Shown: positions 1 through 10,595 of the stretch, piece after piece
Numbering within the stretch: position 1 is the first letter of the stretch
Layout of the letters: each line of letters starts with the position of its first letter
Source of the DNA: Branchiostoma floridae
Lineage: Eukaryota > Chordata > Leptocardii > Amphioxiformes > Branchiostomatidae
Assembly: GCF_000003815.2 (NCBI RefSeq)
Contig: NC_049997.1
Span: 9,663,998-9,727,997 of the forward strand
DNA: 64,000 nucleotides
Direction of reading: 5' to 3'
Program-made: the position numbers and the translations under genes
Notes under the pieces: model-generated
Told to the model about the DNA's origin: nothing
Database searches by the model: none
The model's input: the letters and a program-made list of their open reading frames with translations, nothing else

Positions 1-240
1 AACTGGCCAGAATTGTTCATGACCCTGAATCCTGACCTGACCTATGAAGAAGCTAAAGCATTACCACAACAAGACAAATGGAACCTAATGAGATCAGACC
101 CTGTCATGTGTGCGATACACTTTAATAGACGCACTGATGCACTTCTACGCTTCATACTGAAGAGTCCACAACATCCCATTGGTAGAATCAAAGATCACTG
201 GATTCGTGTGGAATTCCAATTAAGAGGTTCTCCACAGTGA
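1..240 (+). pseudogene. Helitron Rep/helicase N-terminal fragment
   Basis: Frame 1 is open from the first base to TGA at 238-240. It begins NWPELFMTLNPD and ends with the block RVEFQLRGSPQ. These blocks match the Helitron-like N-terminal domain of rolling-circle transposons, where a 'WPE' block is followed by 'RVEFQxRGSPHxH'. Here the frame stops immediately after RGSPQ, before the histidine pair expected next, so the rolling-circle nuclease and helicase parts are absent. The 5' part lies off the window. I read it as a dead Helitron remnant. The family call rests on motif memory and has not been searched. Confidence 0.6.
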
Positions 241-728
241 AATTTCTGTCACGAAGAAAGAACGACAATGCACATCCGGGACCTCTTCCCGCCTTTGGCT
301 GTGGTCTCGCACCGGAGTTTCTTTTACGATTTTTATATCCGGCACACAGCGCACACAAGGGATACAATTCCGCCCACAAAAGTACGCCGGAAAATCCAAT
401 TATACCAGTGAACAAAGGTTTCCAGCCAACTTCCCATAGATTTTAGATATAAACTTCTAGTTTAATAATGATGCACATTTTACTGGAACACAACATGAAA
501 TTTTGAGGTAGTCCTTCCAAATGCGCCCCGGCCAGCTTTTTTTAAAAGCTTTCTTGTTTAGGCAGAAAAGTTACGTCATACAGTACCTGATCAGGTTCGT
601 ACACACTGTCACATGGTTATGGGGTTTACCTGGTCATTGTCAGCTCATGAGATTGTCAATTCTAACTTTCACCTTTACACTTGAACTTGGTAGCTATGAC
701 AACCGTTCTAAATGATCTTGTATCTCAC

Positions 729-1256
729 CTGGCGGCAGCTTGTCCATGGCCCGACCTTCCACGTGTAGCTGCGTACCGTTATCTCCACCGTGCAGACGGG
801 CAGGTCCGGACAGTCTTCCACCTCGGAGAAGGGGCCGCAGGGCCGAGCGCCCTCCCCACGGGCTGGGACCAACACCCGCCGGGTACGGTACCGGGTCGCC
901 TCGGGAGCGCAGGTCGCCGAGCAATCCGACCAGGGAGACCAAACAGAGTGCACGCAGTCTTGGGTACAGTTGAAGCACGGTTCGATCAAAACCGGCAGCT
1001 CGGAGTCGTCCTGTTCGCGGCAGTAGTACGGCGGAACCATGCGGCTGTCCACCGAGCGGAGGCAGACAGCCCGTCGGGCTCGGTTGCACTTTCCCCCGCC
1101 GCGCTCGCACTCCCCCCACGGTGACGGCGTCCATACGTACGGACCCGCTTCTAGTCCTTCTACCACATCAATCTCCAAGTTCAAAAGCACAACGGCACAA
1201 ACCACGGCCCAGGAAAGACCAGCGAAAGTCCTCGGTTTCCCCTGCGGGCATGACAT
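729..1256 (-). CDS. THSD7-like protein, first coding exon (partial gene)
   Basis: This 176-codon exon starts at ATG 1256 (an upstream in-frame ATG at 1304 is less likely) and ends in phase 0 at CAG|GTGAGA, donor at 728-727. Residues about 11-27 form a hydrophobic signal-peptide core. Three thrombospondin type-1-like starts follow: YVWTPSPWGEC (residues about 40-50), VWSPWSDCSATC, and YTWKVGPWTSC, which is cut by the splice site. The alternation of 'WxxGPW' and 'WSPWSxCSxTC' repeats and their spacing resemble the N-terminus of THSD7A/THSD7B, large single-pass membrane proteins of vertebrate endothelium and neurons. Later exons would lie to the left, off the window. Another secreted TSP1-repeat protein cannot be excluded. 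The exon is GC-rich against AT-rich flanks. Confidence 0.72.
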
Positions 1257-1523
1257 GGCTGAATGTAAACAATGAAACCCTACAAAAGAAGCGATGACCC
1301 GCAAGCAATTGTCAAAACGTTTTTCACAATAGAACGATTAACGCACGACAATAGCGACAATTAACGAGTCCTGGCGATGTTGGCACTCGTTCAGAGGATA
1401 CCAGGAGCTTGGCCGGTACCAGGAACGTGCTGTCTCTTCTTTCCCTGAGAACTAGAACTGTCTTGTGACCTCGCTGCTTTCTTTCGTGGCCTCCAACTCA
1501 CATTTCTGCGGACTTTGTGATTT

Positions 1524-1623
1524 NNNNNNNNNNNNNNNNNNNNNNNNNNNNNNNNNNNNNNNNNNNNNNNNNNNNNNNNNNNNNNNNNNNNNNNNNNNNN
1601 NNNNNNNNNNNNNNNNNNNNNNN
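1524..1623. other. Assembly gap (100 N)
   Basis: Exactly 100 N, the usual placeholder for a gap of unknown size. It lies between the THSD7-like exon and secreted gene A, so the true distance between them is unknown. Confidence 0.99.
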
Positions 1624-3360
1624 GGAAAACGGACAAAGTTGTTGTTTGTCTCATAGGATCGTAAGAAAAAGGTGACCTTTGAACGTTGTCTTCTCTTTTT
1701 GTGGAAATAGAGCTTTACAAGGAACATAATACCAAGACGATGGTAGTTGGATGGTCCCGTACCTTAGATCAGTTCGCCCACGCTCCAACTGCGGAAGTGA
1801 AATAAACAAGAGCCATAGTTTGTGGGGCACACGAAGGGGTTTCTATCTTACTTTATTTTCACTTTCTGCACATCAAAGCTTTTTGTTACGCGAATCTACC
1901 AAAGTTCCAATAATTCTAACTTTTAGGTAGTCTTCTATGATTGCTTTTCTTTTTGAAATTGAATAATTACCTTTAAGTTAGCATTTGATACTATCGAGAG
2001 TGCTTTTCAACATTATGACTTAATCTTGAATTCTTTATTTATATACCTCAAGGAGCTTATTACTCATTGTAGACTTCTGCATTTGTATATACCATATATG
2101 TTATTTTCCCGTGTGTTATAGGAGAATAGCTACAGATGTTTCTTTGAATAATTTCCTTGGTTACTTTATCAGTCAGTCTATACAGACTTAAACATAAAAC
2201 TACGCATTACACAAAATATTCAAAACAAAAACATAAGAAAGAAAAAATGCAGGTGGTCACGCGTCTGAAATACGACTCAAAAGTTCATGAAGTCAAATTA
2301 GTTCAGTTCAGAGTTAAGGAATCTTCAAGCTCAGATCTGCTTGATCTGTGAAAGTATCAAATTTTTGCAAAGTCAGAATCGTTGTAAACTCCTAACACAC
2401 CCTTCCCTCAGGGCGTGGCCAGTGTGTGGGCCAGCCTTGTGGGGTTTCTGACGAAAGACACAAACCAGCTGTTCATACAGAGTCATCGAGTCCCGTTTCA
2501 TTACTCATTACACACACTCAGGTAAACAACAACGCAGAACGGGCACTCTACTCTCCAAGCAGAGGTTAGGCTGCGGCTGATTTTGAACGTCTTTTTAAAT
2601 CAAATCAAAGCGTCTGGCTTTTTATTTTAGTCGGCGTAGAAAAATAAAAGGTGATAAAACGCCTATAAAGCGACGTCAAAAATGAGCCAAGGCCTAACCT
2701 CTACTTGAAGAGAAGGTAACCCGAATTAAGGACTCGCGTCGATCAAGGGATAGGTCTCTTGTTTTCAAAAGATACGCGGAGGTGAAAAAAGTTGCTCATC
2801 AAAAACAGTGCAAATCTTTTACTGAGTTTTTGCATCTTCATGACCTGTCTTCCATCCCGCATCCCGTTTTCATGTCAGGCTTCAAGTTTCCTTTGAAGTT
2901 TGATTGAGACAATGCTACTTTGGGACATCGAAACTTGGTATTGGTATGAATTGTCAGCACCCATCTTGGACCGTCACCTGCCTCGTACTTTGAAGAACAA
3001 GTAATTTCGTAGGCTGTAGCTTGATGACACATCAGGGTTTCCCGATGATGTCAGCATGCAGAGAGTTGTTTGATATACCGGAAATACATATTTTGATAGC
3101 CTATTACCCCTCATCTATCACTTTCTCAAGTGACCACTTCGTTGCACAATCGGCCTAGCGCTGTCTACCGTCGCTCTTACAGGATCTTGTAGCTTCTATC
3201 GACCAGCAGGCTTAGTCTGGTCCATTCTTTTATGATATAATATACAGGACTGAAAATTTCATCGCTAGGACAGTACAAACAAACAGAAAAAGAACACCAT
3301 TTGAACAAACAGAGAAAAAAAGACACAGAGGCATCAACTGAGACTCGCAATGTCTGCGTC
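1624..3360. other. Intergenic stretch, no gene seen
   Basis: AT-rich sequence without a convincing exon on either strand. At about 2550-2575 it holds CTCTCCAAGCAGAGGTT, the same arm sequence as the foldback element at 29884-30003, so a remnant of that MITE family is present. Confidence 0.6.
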
Positions 3361-3363
3361 TCT

Positions 3364-3369
3364 TTTATT
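3364..3369 (-). terminator. Polyadenylation signal candidate for secreted gene A
   Basis: AATAAA on the minus strand, about 335 bases beyond the stop codon at 3701. It is the first canonical signal I see there. Confidence 0.45.
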
Positions 3370-3700
3370 AATTGAGAGGTGCTTAAAAACCTTTAATACG
3401 TGCATGCACGCATGACGGAGTGAACCACATGCAAGGTCAAGAGAGATGACAAGAGTTTGATACTATATATATATAACGTTATATGCATTTGGCCTATTTG
3501 GTGTACACATGCCATGAGGACGTCAGTAACATCCTCAGCACAATCTAACAATTACTTAACATCGGCTTTTGACTGTCACTGACAACACTGAAGACAGTTC
3601 TTTGTCGTACAGAGTCTACCCATACAATCATTGTACAGAGTCTACCTAGTTTGCCAATCAGCTGTGCTCAGTCATCATCTAGATGTTTGAAGCCCGATTT

Positions 3701-6700
3701 TCAACGGGCGAGATCCCCGGGCTTGTCGCCAGGGTTACCTCCGAAACCGTCCGATTTTCCGCCAAAGTCACCCCCAAAAGACCCTCGGTCTCCACCAAAG
3801 TCACCCTCGAAAGACCCTCGGTCTCCACCAAAGTCACCCTCGAAAGACCCTCGGTCTCCACCAAAGTCACCCTCGAAAGACCCTCGGCCTCCTTCAAAGT
3901 TGCCCTCAAAAGACCCTCGTTCTCCACCAAAGTCACCCTCGAAAGACCCTCGGTCTCCTCCAGAGTTACCCTCAAAAGACCCTCTGTCTCCTCCAAAATT
4001 CCCTCCAAAAGACCCTTGGTCTCCTCCAAAGTTACCTTCGAAAGACCCTCGGTCTCCACCAGAGGTATCCCCGAAAGACCCTTGGTCTCCTCCAAAGTTA
4101 CCCTCGAAAGACCCTTGGTCTCCTCCAAAGTTACCCTCGAAAGACCCTCGGTCTCCTCCAAAATTCCCGTCAAAAGACCCTTGTTCTCCTCCAAAGTTAC
4201 CTCCGAAAGACCCTCGGTCTCCGCCTAAATCCCCACCAATAGACCCTCGGTCTCCTCCAAAATTCCCACCAATAGACCCTCGGTCTCCTCCAAAATTCCC
4301 ACCAATAGACCATCGGTCTCCTCCGAAATTTCCACCAATAGACCCTCGGTCTCCTCCAAAGTTACCCCCGAAAGACCCTCGGTCTCCGAAATCCCCACCA
4401 ATGGACCCTCGGTCTCCTCCAAAATTTCCACCAATAGACCCTCGGTCTCCTCCAAAATTACCCCCGAAAGACCCTCGGTCCCCTCCGAAATTCCCGCCCA
4501 TAGATCCTCGGTCCCCTCCGAAATTCCCACCCAAAGACCCTCGGTCTCCACCAACGTCACCCCCGATAGATCCTCCAAAGTTACCCCCAAAAGACCCTCG
4601 GTCTCCTCCGAAATTCCCACCAATAGACCCTCGGTCTCCTCCGAAATTCCCGCCCATAGATCCTCGGTCCCCTCCGAAATTCCCACCCAAAGACCCACGA
4701 TTCCCTCCAAAGTCAATTCCAATAGACCCTCGGTCTTTGCCAAAATCACCATTGAAAGACCCCCGGTCCCCATAGAAATCGTCCTCATATTTGTCCATGC
4801 CGTCCCTGAGCTGCCAGATGGGTTTTTGCTGACAGTCGTCACAGTCGCAGACAGCCACACGGCGGAACTCGGTCTCAGCTCCCTCCTGGAGTTCGATATC
4901 ATTGCCGTTCACTGGAGATGGATGAGTAGAGAGGATGGTTTAATATTAACGTTATTACACTTCCATGATGTTCTTCTGAACTCTCACTACTTGTTCCACC
5001 ATTGCGTATCACGATCGTGTAAAGAGATAACACGTGAAGCATACGAATGACGGAGGGAAGGACGCAACTGCGTTATGCTTCTTTTATTATTAAACAAACA
5101 TGTTATCAATATAACGTTAATCCCCACAAAGTAAAGGACATGATACTAACAGCACCTTATCTAGATACACACATAATATGTGCATGATTTGTTATAGGTT
5201 TAGAACATTTGTTTATGTTTGTATTACCCTACTATGGGTCGTATGCCCACAAATTACAGGATTAAAGACTTTTTAAGATTAAGTTACCTCGCCATTCTAT
5301 GTTCTCCGCGACCACTACATCAGAGGATTCTGGGTAGTGTTCCTTCACTTCTGCACCAAGCTCGTTCCTGTCGCCATGGAAACGATGGAAGTAGGTTCCA
5401 TTTCCCTGTCCAATCAGAAAATAATTAAGTGGTGCTATCGAAGTATATCTGTAACACATACTCAACCAATGAGACAACAAGAAATTCACGAATTCACGGC
5501 TGGAAATTGTTCCGTAGGCAGCTAAGGTGCAGAAAGCTGTCAGGTCGGTTGGTGGCGTTCTTGATGCACATGTATTACAGCTTCCTTTTTACGATGTTTT
5601 ACCATCTATTTACTGTCGTGAATTAACAATTAACATGTGCGCTATATCATGTTTTTCCTTTGCAAATCCCTAGGCCGGCTTCACTCCTCTACCAGCTTTC
5701 GATACTATCTTGTATGCTACCGTAGGATCTGCTTGGAGATTAGTCGACCGTGTAACGGGGGCTCTACGAGACTGAAATTGCCGCGCCCTAAAGGTGGTAT
5801 CTCACTGCACTTGCGTCACGCTTGCGTCACTGCGGGGTTCTAAAGATTCTCAACTAATTCAGAGATAAAGAACGAATTTTCTTACCTTTTGTGTATTTAG
5901 TCGTCTTCTAAGCCATACTTTTATTACGCATTACGCAATATCTAAATTATGAAAAATCGGCGAAAATAATTAACAGTGACGCAGTAAACGAACCCCGCAA
6001 TGACGCAAGCTTGACACTTGTGCAGTTTGATACCGCCGTAACCCACCAGCGGATCTGTGCTGAAGAGTTTCCCCCCGCGGTTGTCCGGACGGAACAGCCA
6101 CAGAAGAGCGTCTCCAGACTCTTCTTCCTTCAGGTACAGTCTGCACTGGGTCAGGTCTGCCGGGAAATCAAATTAGATTTTGTTAATTCGTCGTTGAACA
6201 TTAGACATATACAGGTAATGCTATACGCATTGATACTTAAGCAACTTATCACTTTTGGACGGTGCGAATTATAACAATTGTCCAGAAAAGAATGATTTTT
6301 AGTTGACATAAACAACTACATAACAAACAAACATTTGTAGTAGTGTGCGTCACTGAAATACATAGATTATATGAATACGTTCAACTTGTCGTTAGTAATG
6401 AAATATACCACTTATTTTGCTCAAAGGATTTGATGCGGAACGCTTTCGTTGCTTGTTAGAAAAAGTCCCTCGGTTCTACATTTGGGGAATGAAAGATGGT
6501 TACAGTTTAAGTTAAAGAACAGATAAACTTGTTACTCTTACTTTTCGGGACTTCTGGTTCGGCCCCCTGACAAGTCCTCCCGCAGCCGTTAGAACAACAT
6601 TTACTCCCCACGGCTTTGCAGTCGTCATCGGTCTCGCACTCCACTGCGCATGTGCCAACGGTACCGTACGGAACCTTGGGACATTTGCCTGTCTCCTCTG

Positions 6701-8143
6701 CAAAAATAAATGCAATGATTTTAAGGTGACAGCGAACTCATCTGTGTAATATCATTTATGTTAAGTCCTGTATCAATCTGCCAATGCCTTGTATGTTCTG
6801 TTAGTAATGACCCACGCATACATGTAACTTAATTTTCTTTTATCTCCGAAAAAAAATGATTTCACACATCAAGGACGCTTAGATCAGGTCTATATGGCAA
6901 TAGTTACGCATTGACTTTTGTTTTGAGAATCATGTTACAGCCAATCCTATTGTGCTTTTGTAGTTGATGTACTTTTTAGTGTCGTGTTAGAACTTCTAGG
7001 TGACTTTTCCCAAAATGTCATGAGCTCAATTTACAACGAGAAAATGTCAATGAAAGACAATAAAATTCTTCACTTGAACATCTCATGCGTATCTCATGAC
7101 AACTTTGGACATTTAACATAAAATCTTCGTTGAAGCTTCCCCTAATCTAAGTCTTGACTTTATTCAGAGTTTAGTGCGCGTCAATCAGAATGCTGCGCTT
7201 TATAGCAAGACCACAACACAACTGCCAATCTGTACAACCTAAAAGTCATTTCACAATGTGGGAAAATGTACTTGTCAACTTTTTTTCGCACCTCCTTTAC
7301 ACTTGACGGGCCTGCCGCTGTTCTTGTCGAAGAAGGCGACCTTGTCGCACCCCCCGCAGTAGGTGGGCACGCAGGTGATGTTGGAGTCCGGGCTGTTCGG
7401 GTCCAGGTCCCCGCACACGGCGGTCAGGCACGGGCTCACCTCCGCACATGCGTACGGGACGTACGGTACACCGGCCGGGCAGGCGGCTAACATGGAACAA
7501 CAGGTGTAAAGGTAGAGGTTAAGGTAGTCTTAGCCATTTTGAAGCCGTTGGGGCAGTGGTTTGTTATCCACTTTGTCTAGGGAAGGTACCGGATAGGTGT
7601 ACATGTGATTCGATAGCAAGGTTGTAAAATAAATGTTTTTTTCAAGACAAAATGCGTGTTGAAAACGCTTCCAGCTCAGACTTGAAATTTCAACAAAAAC
7701 AACTTACCACGAGTGTACTTCTTGCGGTCGTCGCTTCGGTAGTCGCCGCCACCGCCTCGGTAGTCTCCGCCGCCGGCTCGGTAGTTATCGGCAACATCTC
7801 GGTAGTTTCCGAGCCTGTCGTAGCCGCCAGAGTAGCCGCCGGCCGTGCTATAGGCATGGTGGTAGCTGCCATCAGTGTAGACATCCCTGCCGTAGTCGTA
7901 GCGATCCCGATTGTACCCCCCACCGGAGGTACTATCCTTCTCACCCCCGTACAGACCATAGTCGTCCTCACGACCAAGAGTTTCGTTCTTCTCTCCAACT
8001 GGTGGCTTACGTTCGCCTTCTTCGATCTTCTCTATCTCCTTCGAGATGCTCTCATCCAACTCAGGCTTTTCCTTCAAGTCGCCCTGTGGCAGGACCCCCA
8101 CACAGAACAGGGCTAGGAGCAGAAGTTGTAGAGTATACGCCAT
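3701..8143 (-). CDS. Secreted gene A: Cys-rich module, WAP domain and silk-like Gly-rich tail
   Basis: Six coding exons joined by GT-AG sites: 8143-7708, 7486-7292, 6697-6542, 6156-6047, 5405-5288 and 4911-3701, giving 741 residues. The start sits in a strong context (GCCGCCATGG) and opens a signal peptide (MAYTLQLLLLALFCVGVLPQ). A Tyr/Gly/Asp-rich linker reaches residue 145. Exon 2 (about 146-210) is an eight-cysteine module containing CVPTYCGGC. Exon 3 (about 211-262) is a complete eight-cysteine WAP domain with DDDCKAVGSKCCSNGCG. Exons 4 to early 6 form an unrecognised region with WLFRPD, GNGTYF and CDCDDC. Residues about 385-741 are an 11-residue repeat of the type DRGSFGGNFGG. WAP domains are often protease inhibitors or antimicrobial, and the tail resembles silk or adhesive proteins. 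The function is unknown. Every junction agrees in phase and position with paralogue B, except that A lacks B's last intron. Confidence 0.82.
3740..4775 (-). repeat. 33-bp coding minisatellite in gene A
   Basis: About 30 imperfect 33-bp units encode 11-residue repeats (core DRGSxGGNFGG, with DRGSFEGDFGG in the distal part). Because the period is a multiple of three and the units are GC-rich, long open frames also appear on the opposite strand. Those are shadows. The real frame is shown by the splice-supported upstream exons. Confidence 0.9.
5803..6027. mobile_element. MITE in an intron of gene A, beside an exon
   Basis: Inverted arms CTTGCGTCACTGCGGGGTTC (5821-5840) and GAACCCCGCAATGACGCAAG (from 5990) enclose an AT-rich centre. 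Pairing extends more weakly on both sides. The right end lies about 20 bases from the donor of gene A exon 4. Confidence 0.7.
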
Positions 8144-8239
8144 GGCGGCTCAGAGGACCGTACGTACCGTGCGACCCGCAAAGTTCCTCTGACTGGAGTC
8201 CTACACCGCATTCCCCTTTTTGTATTGCCCTCTTTTAAC

Positions 8240-8690
8240 ACCAAACAAAGTAGACCAAAGTCACTGAAAAGGGGTATCTGCTATAATACGGCGTCTTTTT
8301 TGTCGTTCTTCCCGACCCAGTTAGGCGATATCAGTATTTTCATCCCCGGTTTTATTATGACAAGTGGCTGAAATTATTTTTCTGACGTGTTTCCGTCTAT
8401 CCAAGGCGATGGGAATAACATTTTTTTTTGCAAAAGAAACAAGCGTCAATGCTGTAAAGCCATCGTTTATTTTCTTTCATCGTGACACCAGACGGTGAAA
8501 GGCGTAACGGTGCATGGGATGAAAGGCTGTCGTTTGTGCAGAATACATCAATTTGTAAGTAAGTAAGCATTGAGTGAGTAAGGATTATTTGACGACCTGG
8601 AAACAATGGTACGACTCTTGTTGAGGTGAAGGACGGCTTCTATCCTGTTCACTGTATGTTAAGACTGCACGCTAAGACGATGTGTTTTGA
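8240..8690. other. Upstream region of gene A, no further gene seen
   Basis: A TTAAAAG TATA-like string on the minus strand at about 8232-8239 is a weak promoter candidate for gene A. Nothing else is recognisable. Confidence 0.3.
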
Positions 8691-8696
8691 GACTTC

Positions 8697-8950
8697 GAAT
8701 GGTTGAGTGGCTAGACTAGCGGACACGAGACCGAGAGGTCCCGGGTTCGATTTCTATCATTCATGATTAGACGTTCTGTCCTTGGAAAATGCACTTTTAT
8801 CACACGATTTTTCTCACTTCACCTAGGTGTAAAATATGTAGCTGACTTTGGTTGGAGAGGTAAAAGGTTGTGAAAGAAGAGAGTTGGGCTCCGCCTTCCA
8901 CCGTGCCCTAGACACAGTGGATAGCAACTGACTGTCCCTGTGGTCTCAAA
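8697..8950 (+). mobile_element. tRNA-derived SINE, diverged copy
   Basis: It carries a box A-like TGAGTGGCTAGAC near 8704 and a box B-like GGTTCGATTTC at 8744-8754. The body TTGGAAAATGCACTTTTATC is followed by 'CTCACTTCACCTAGGTG', matching the better preserved SINE at 16677-17063. The 3' half merges with another repeat also found near 20610-20715. Confidence 0.6.
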
Positions 8951-9014
8951 AATGCTATTGGGACTACATTTGCTTTTAATTCAGGGTTTAAAGAGCCGAT
9001 GTAGGAATTGATGC

Positions 9015-9095
9015 CATTGGAAAGAAATACATCCCTTGTTTCAGTACCATGGACAGAACCTAGAGTAGTCCCAATATGACGAATAGGTTGTGTAG
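9015..9095 (+). repeat. Interspersed repeat, 'CATGGACAGAACCTAGAG' family, copy 1
   Basis: The block TTTCAGTACCATGGACAGAA with the following CCTAGAGTAGTCCCAATATG recurs at about 20155-20205 and about 20345-20395. No coding content. The family is unknown to me. Confidence 0.6.
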
Positions 9096-10070
9096 CGTAC
9101 GAAGTTATGTGGTTGGAAACACTGCTTCTGAACCATGATATAGATTTTTATGCGAAAAATGCGTTGGACTCTTTGTTCTATATAGCAATTTCGAAGTTCA
9201 ACAAATTTTCTTAATGATGTTTAATAGAGTAAGTCGGGGATAGCGTGAGGCCAGTAGATTTAGGGGATATAATGCGTTATTGTGTTCTTCTTCTTTTTAA
9301 TAATATTGACGTCAAAACTACCACCGCTAATTATTTTCTTCTATGGTTACTTTTGTCTACTTGAGGCGTATTACTTCTGTGAAGTAATCTTGTTGCGTGT
9401 CAATTTTCCATCGTTTGCAGCTTTCGTGAATATTTTATAGACCGCTTTATTGTACTCATTGGATAAAGGACTGAAAGGGATTATATGGTTATGACTGAGT
9501 AGAAAATGCAATATCATTTGTATAATAACGTTAACGATGGCTTTGTGCTATAGAATGAGCATGTGGTCACAGCACAACACAAGGCTTAAATGCCTACACA
9601 ACTAATCCTAGCTGCGTGACTTGTGGCAAGAGAAGAAAGAAAAAGGACCGGGAGACGACGCTATTGATGTAAACATCTTTTATTCATCGTGCATATCTTT
9701 ACATAGCTCTGACGCATGCAATCTACCGAATGGCACAAGCGAAGCAACAGTTGTTATCCATTTACAGCGTTCATTTGACCACCACCCCCTCGTCCGTTCT
9801 GATGTACAGTTAACGTTACAAATATACAAATTTTACGATTTACAAAAAGGGTAGACACGGTCTTCTTAGATTCTTATAAAACAATTTCTTTCATCATGGC
9901 TTTGCTTTCTTTCAAATCAATGGCTTTTTTAAAACAAATACATCTCACGTTACTTATACATCTGACGTTTAAGATCATTTTTCAAAACATTTCAAAGCCA
10001 CAACATTTTAAAACAGCCAGAAGCAAATTTCGTAAGGTTATTGATAAGCAGAAAATTTTGCAAATGTACT
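9096..10070. other. Stretch 3' of gene B, no other gene
   Basis: No exon recognised. Minus-strand signals AATAAA (9683-9678) and the variant ATTAAA (10079-10074, just outside this stretch) are candidate polyadenylation sites for gene B, which would give a 3' UTR of roughly 0.5-0.9 kb. Confidence 0.35.
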
Positions 10071-10085
10071 GATGTTTAATACGAT

Positions 10086-10345
10086 GTGTGTGTTTGTCTG
10101 TATGCATATGTATGTATGTGAATCTGTATGTGTGTGTGTGTGTGTGTGTGTGCGTCTGTCTGTCTCTCTCTGTGCAGTGTGTGTGTTGTGTGTGTGTGTG
10201 TGTGTCTCTCTCTCTCTGTACAGTGTGTGTGTGTGTCTGTCTGTCTGTCTGTCCATCTGTCTCTCCCTCTGTCTCTCTCTGTGCAGTGTGTTTGTGTATG
10301 TGTATGTGTATCTCTCTCTTTCTCTCTTTCTTTCTCTGTCTCTCA
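10086..10345. repeat. (TG)n/(TC)n microsatellite
   Basis: Alternating TG and TC/CTGT runs with few interruptions. Open frames across it on both strands are compositional only. It probably lies in the 3' UTR or flank of gene B. Confidence 0.9.
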
Positions 10346-10595
10346 CCCTGTAGTGTGTCTCATCAGTTTCGCAAATTAAAATTTGATGACAAACATCCAC
10401 AAGTTAATAGCGCTATTATTTCTAACATACCAAAAAGGCTTACTATATACTAAGCATGCACAGGCAACTTTTGAAAAGGTCATGTCGTCATCTCATCGTG
10501 TTTCCGTTCCTCATTGTCGCCGGTACTCGCCTTAGCACCGGGGGCCTTGGTCATTCGGGGCCCGGAGCCTAGGTTTCTTCGCATGGGCCGGCAGC

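Noticed and set aside
3651..4775. Long plus-strand Pro/Ser-rich frame (DPRSPPKF repeats)
   Set aside because: Antisense shadow of the gene A Gly-rich tail. Gene A has signal peptide, domain and splice support on the minus strand.
10072..10453. Cys/Val/Ser-rich frames on both strands
   Set aside because: Products of a TG/TC microsatellite.
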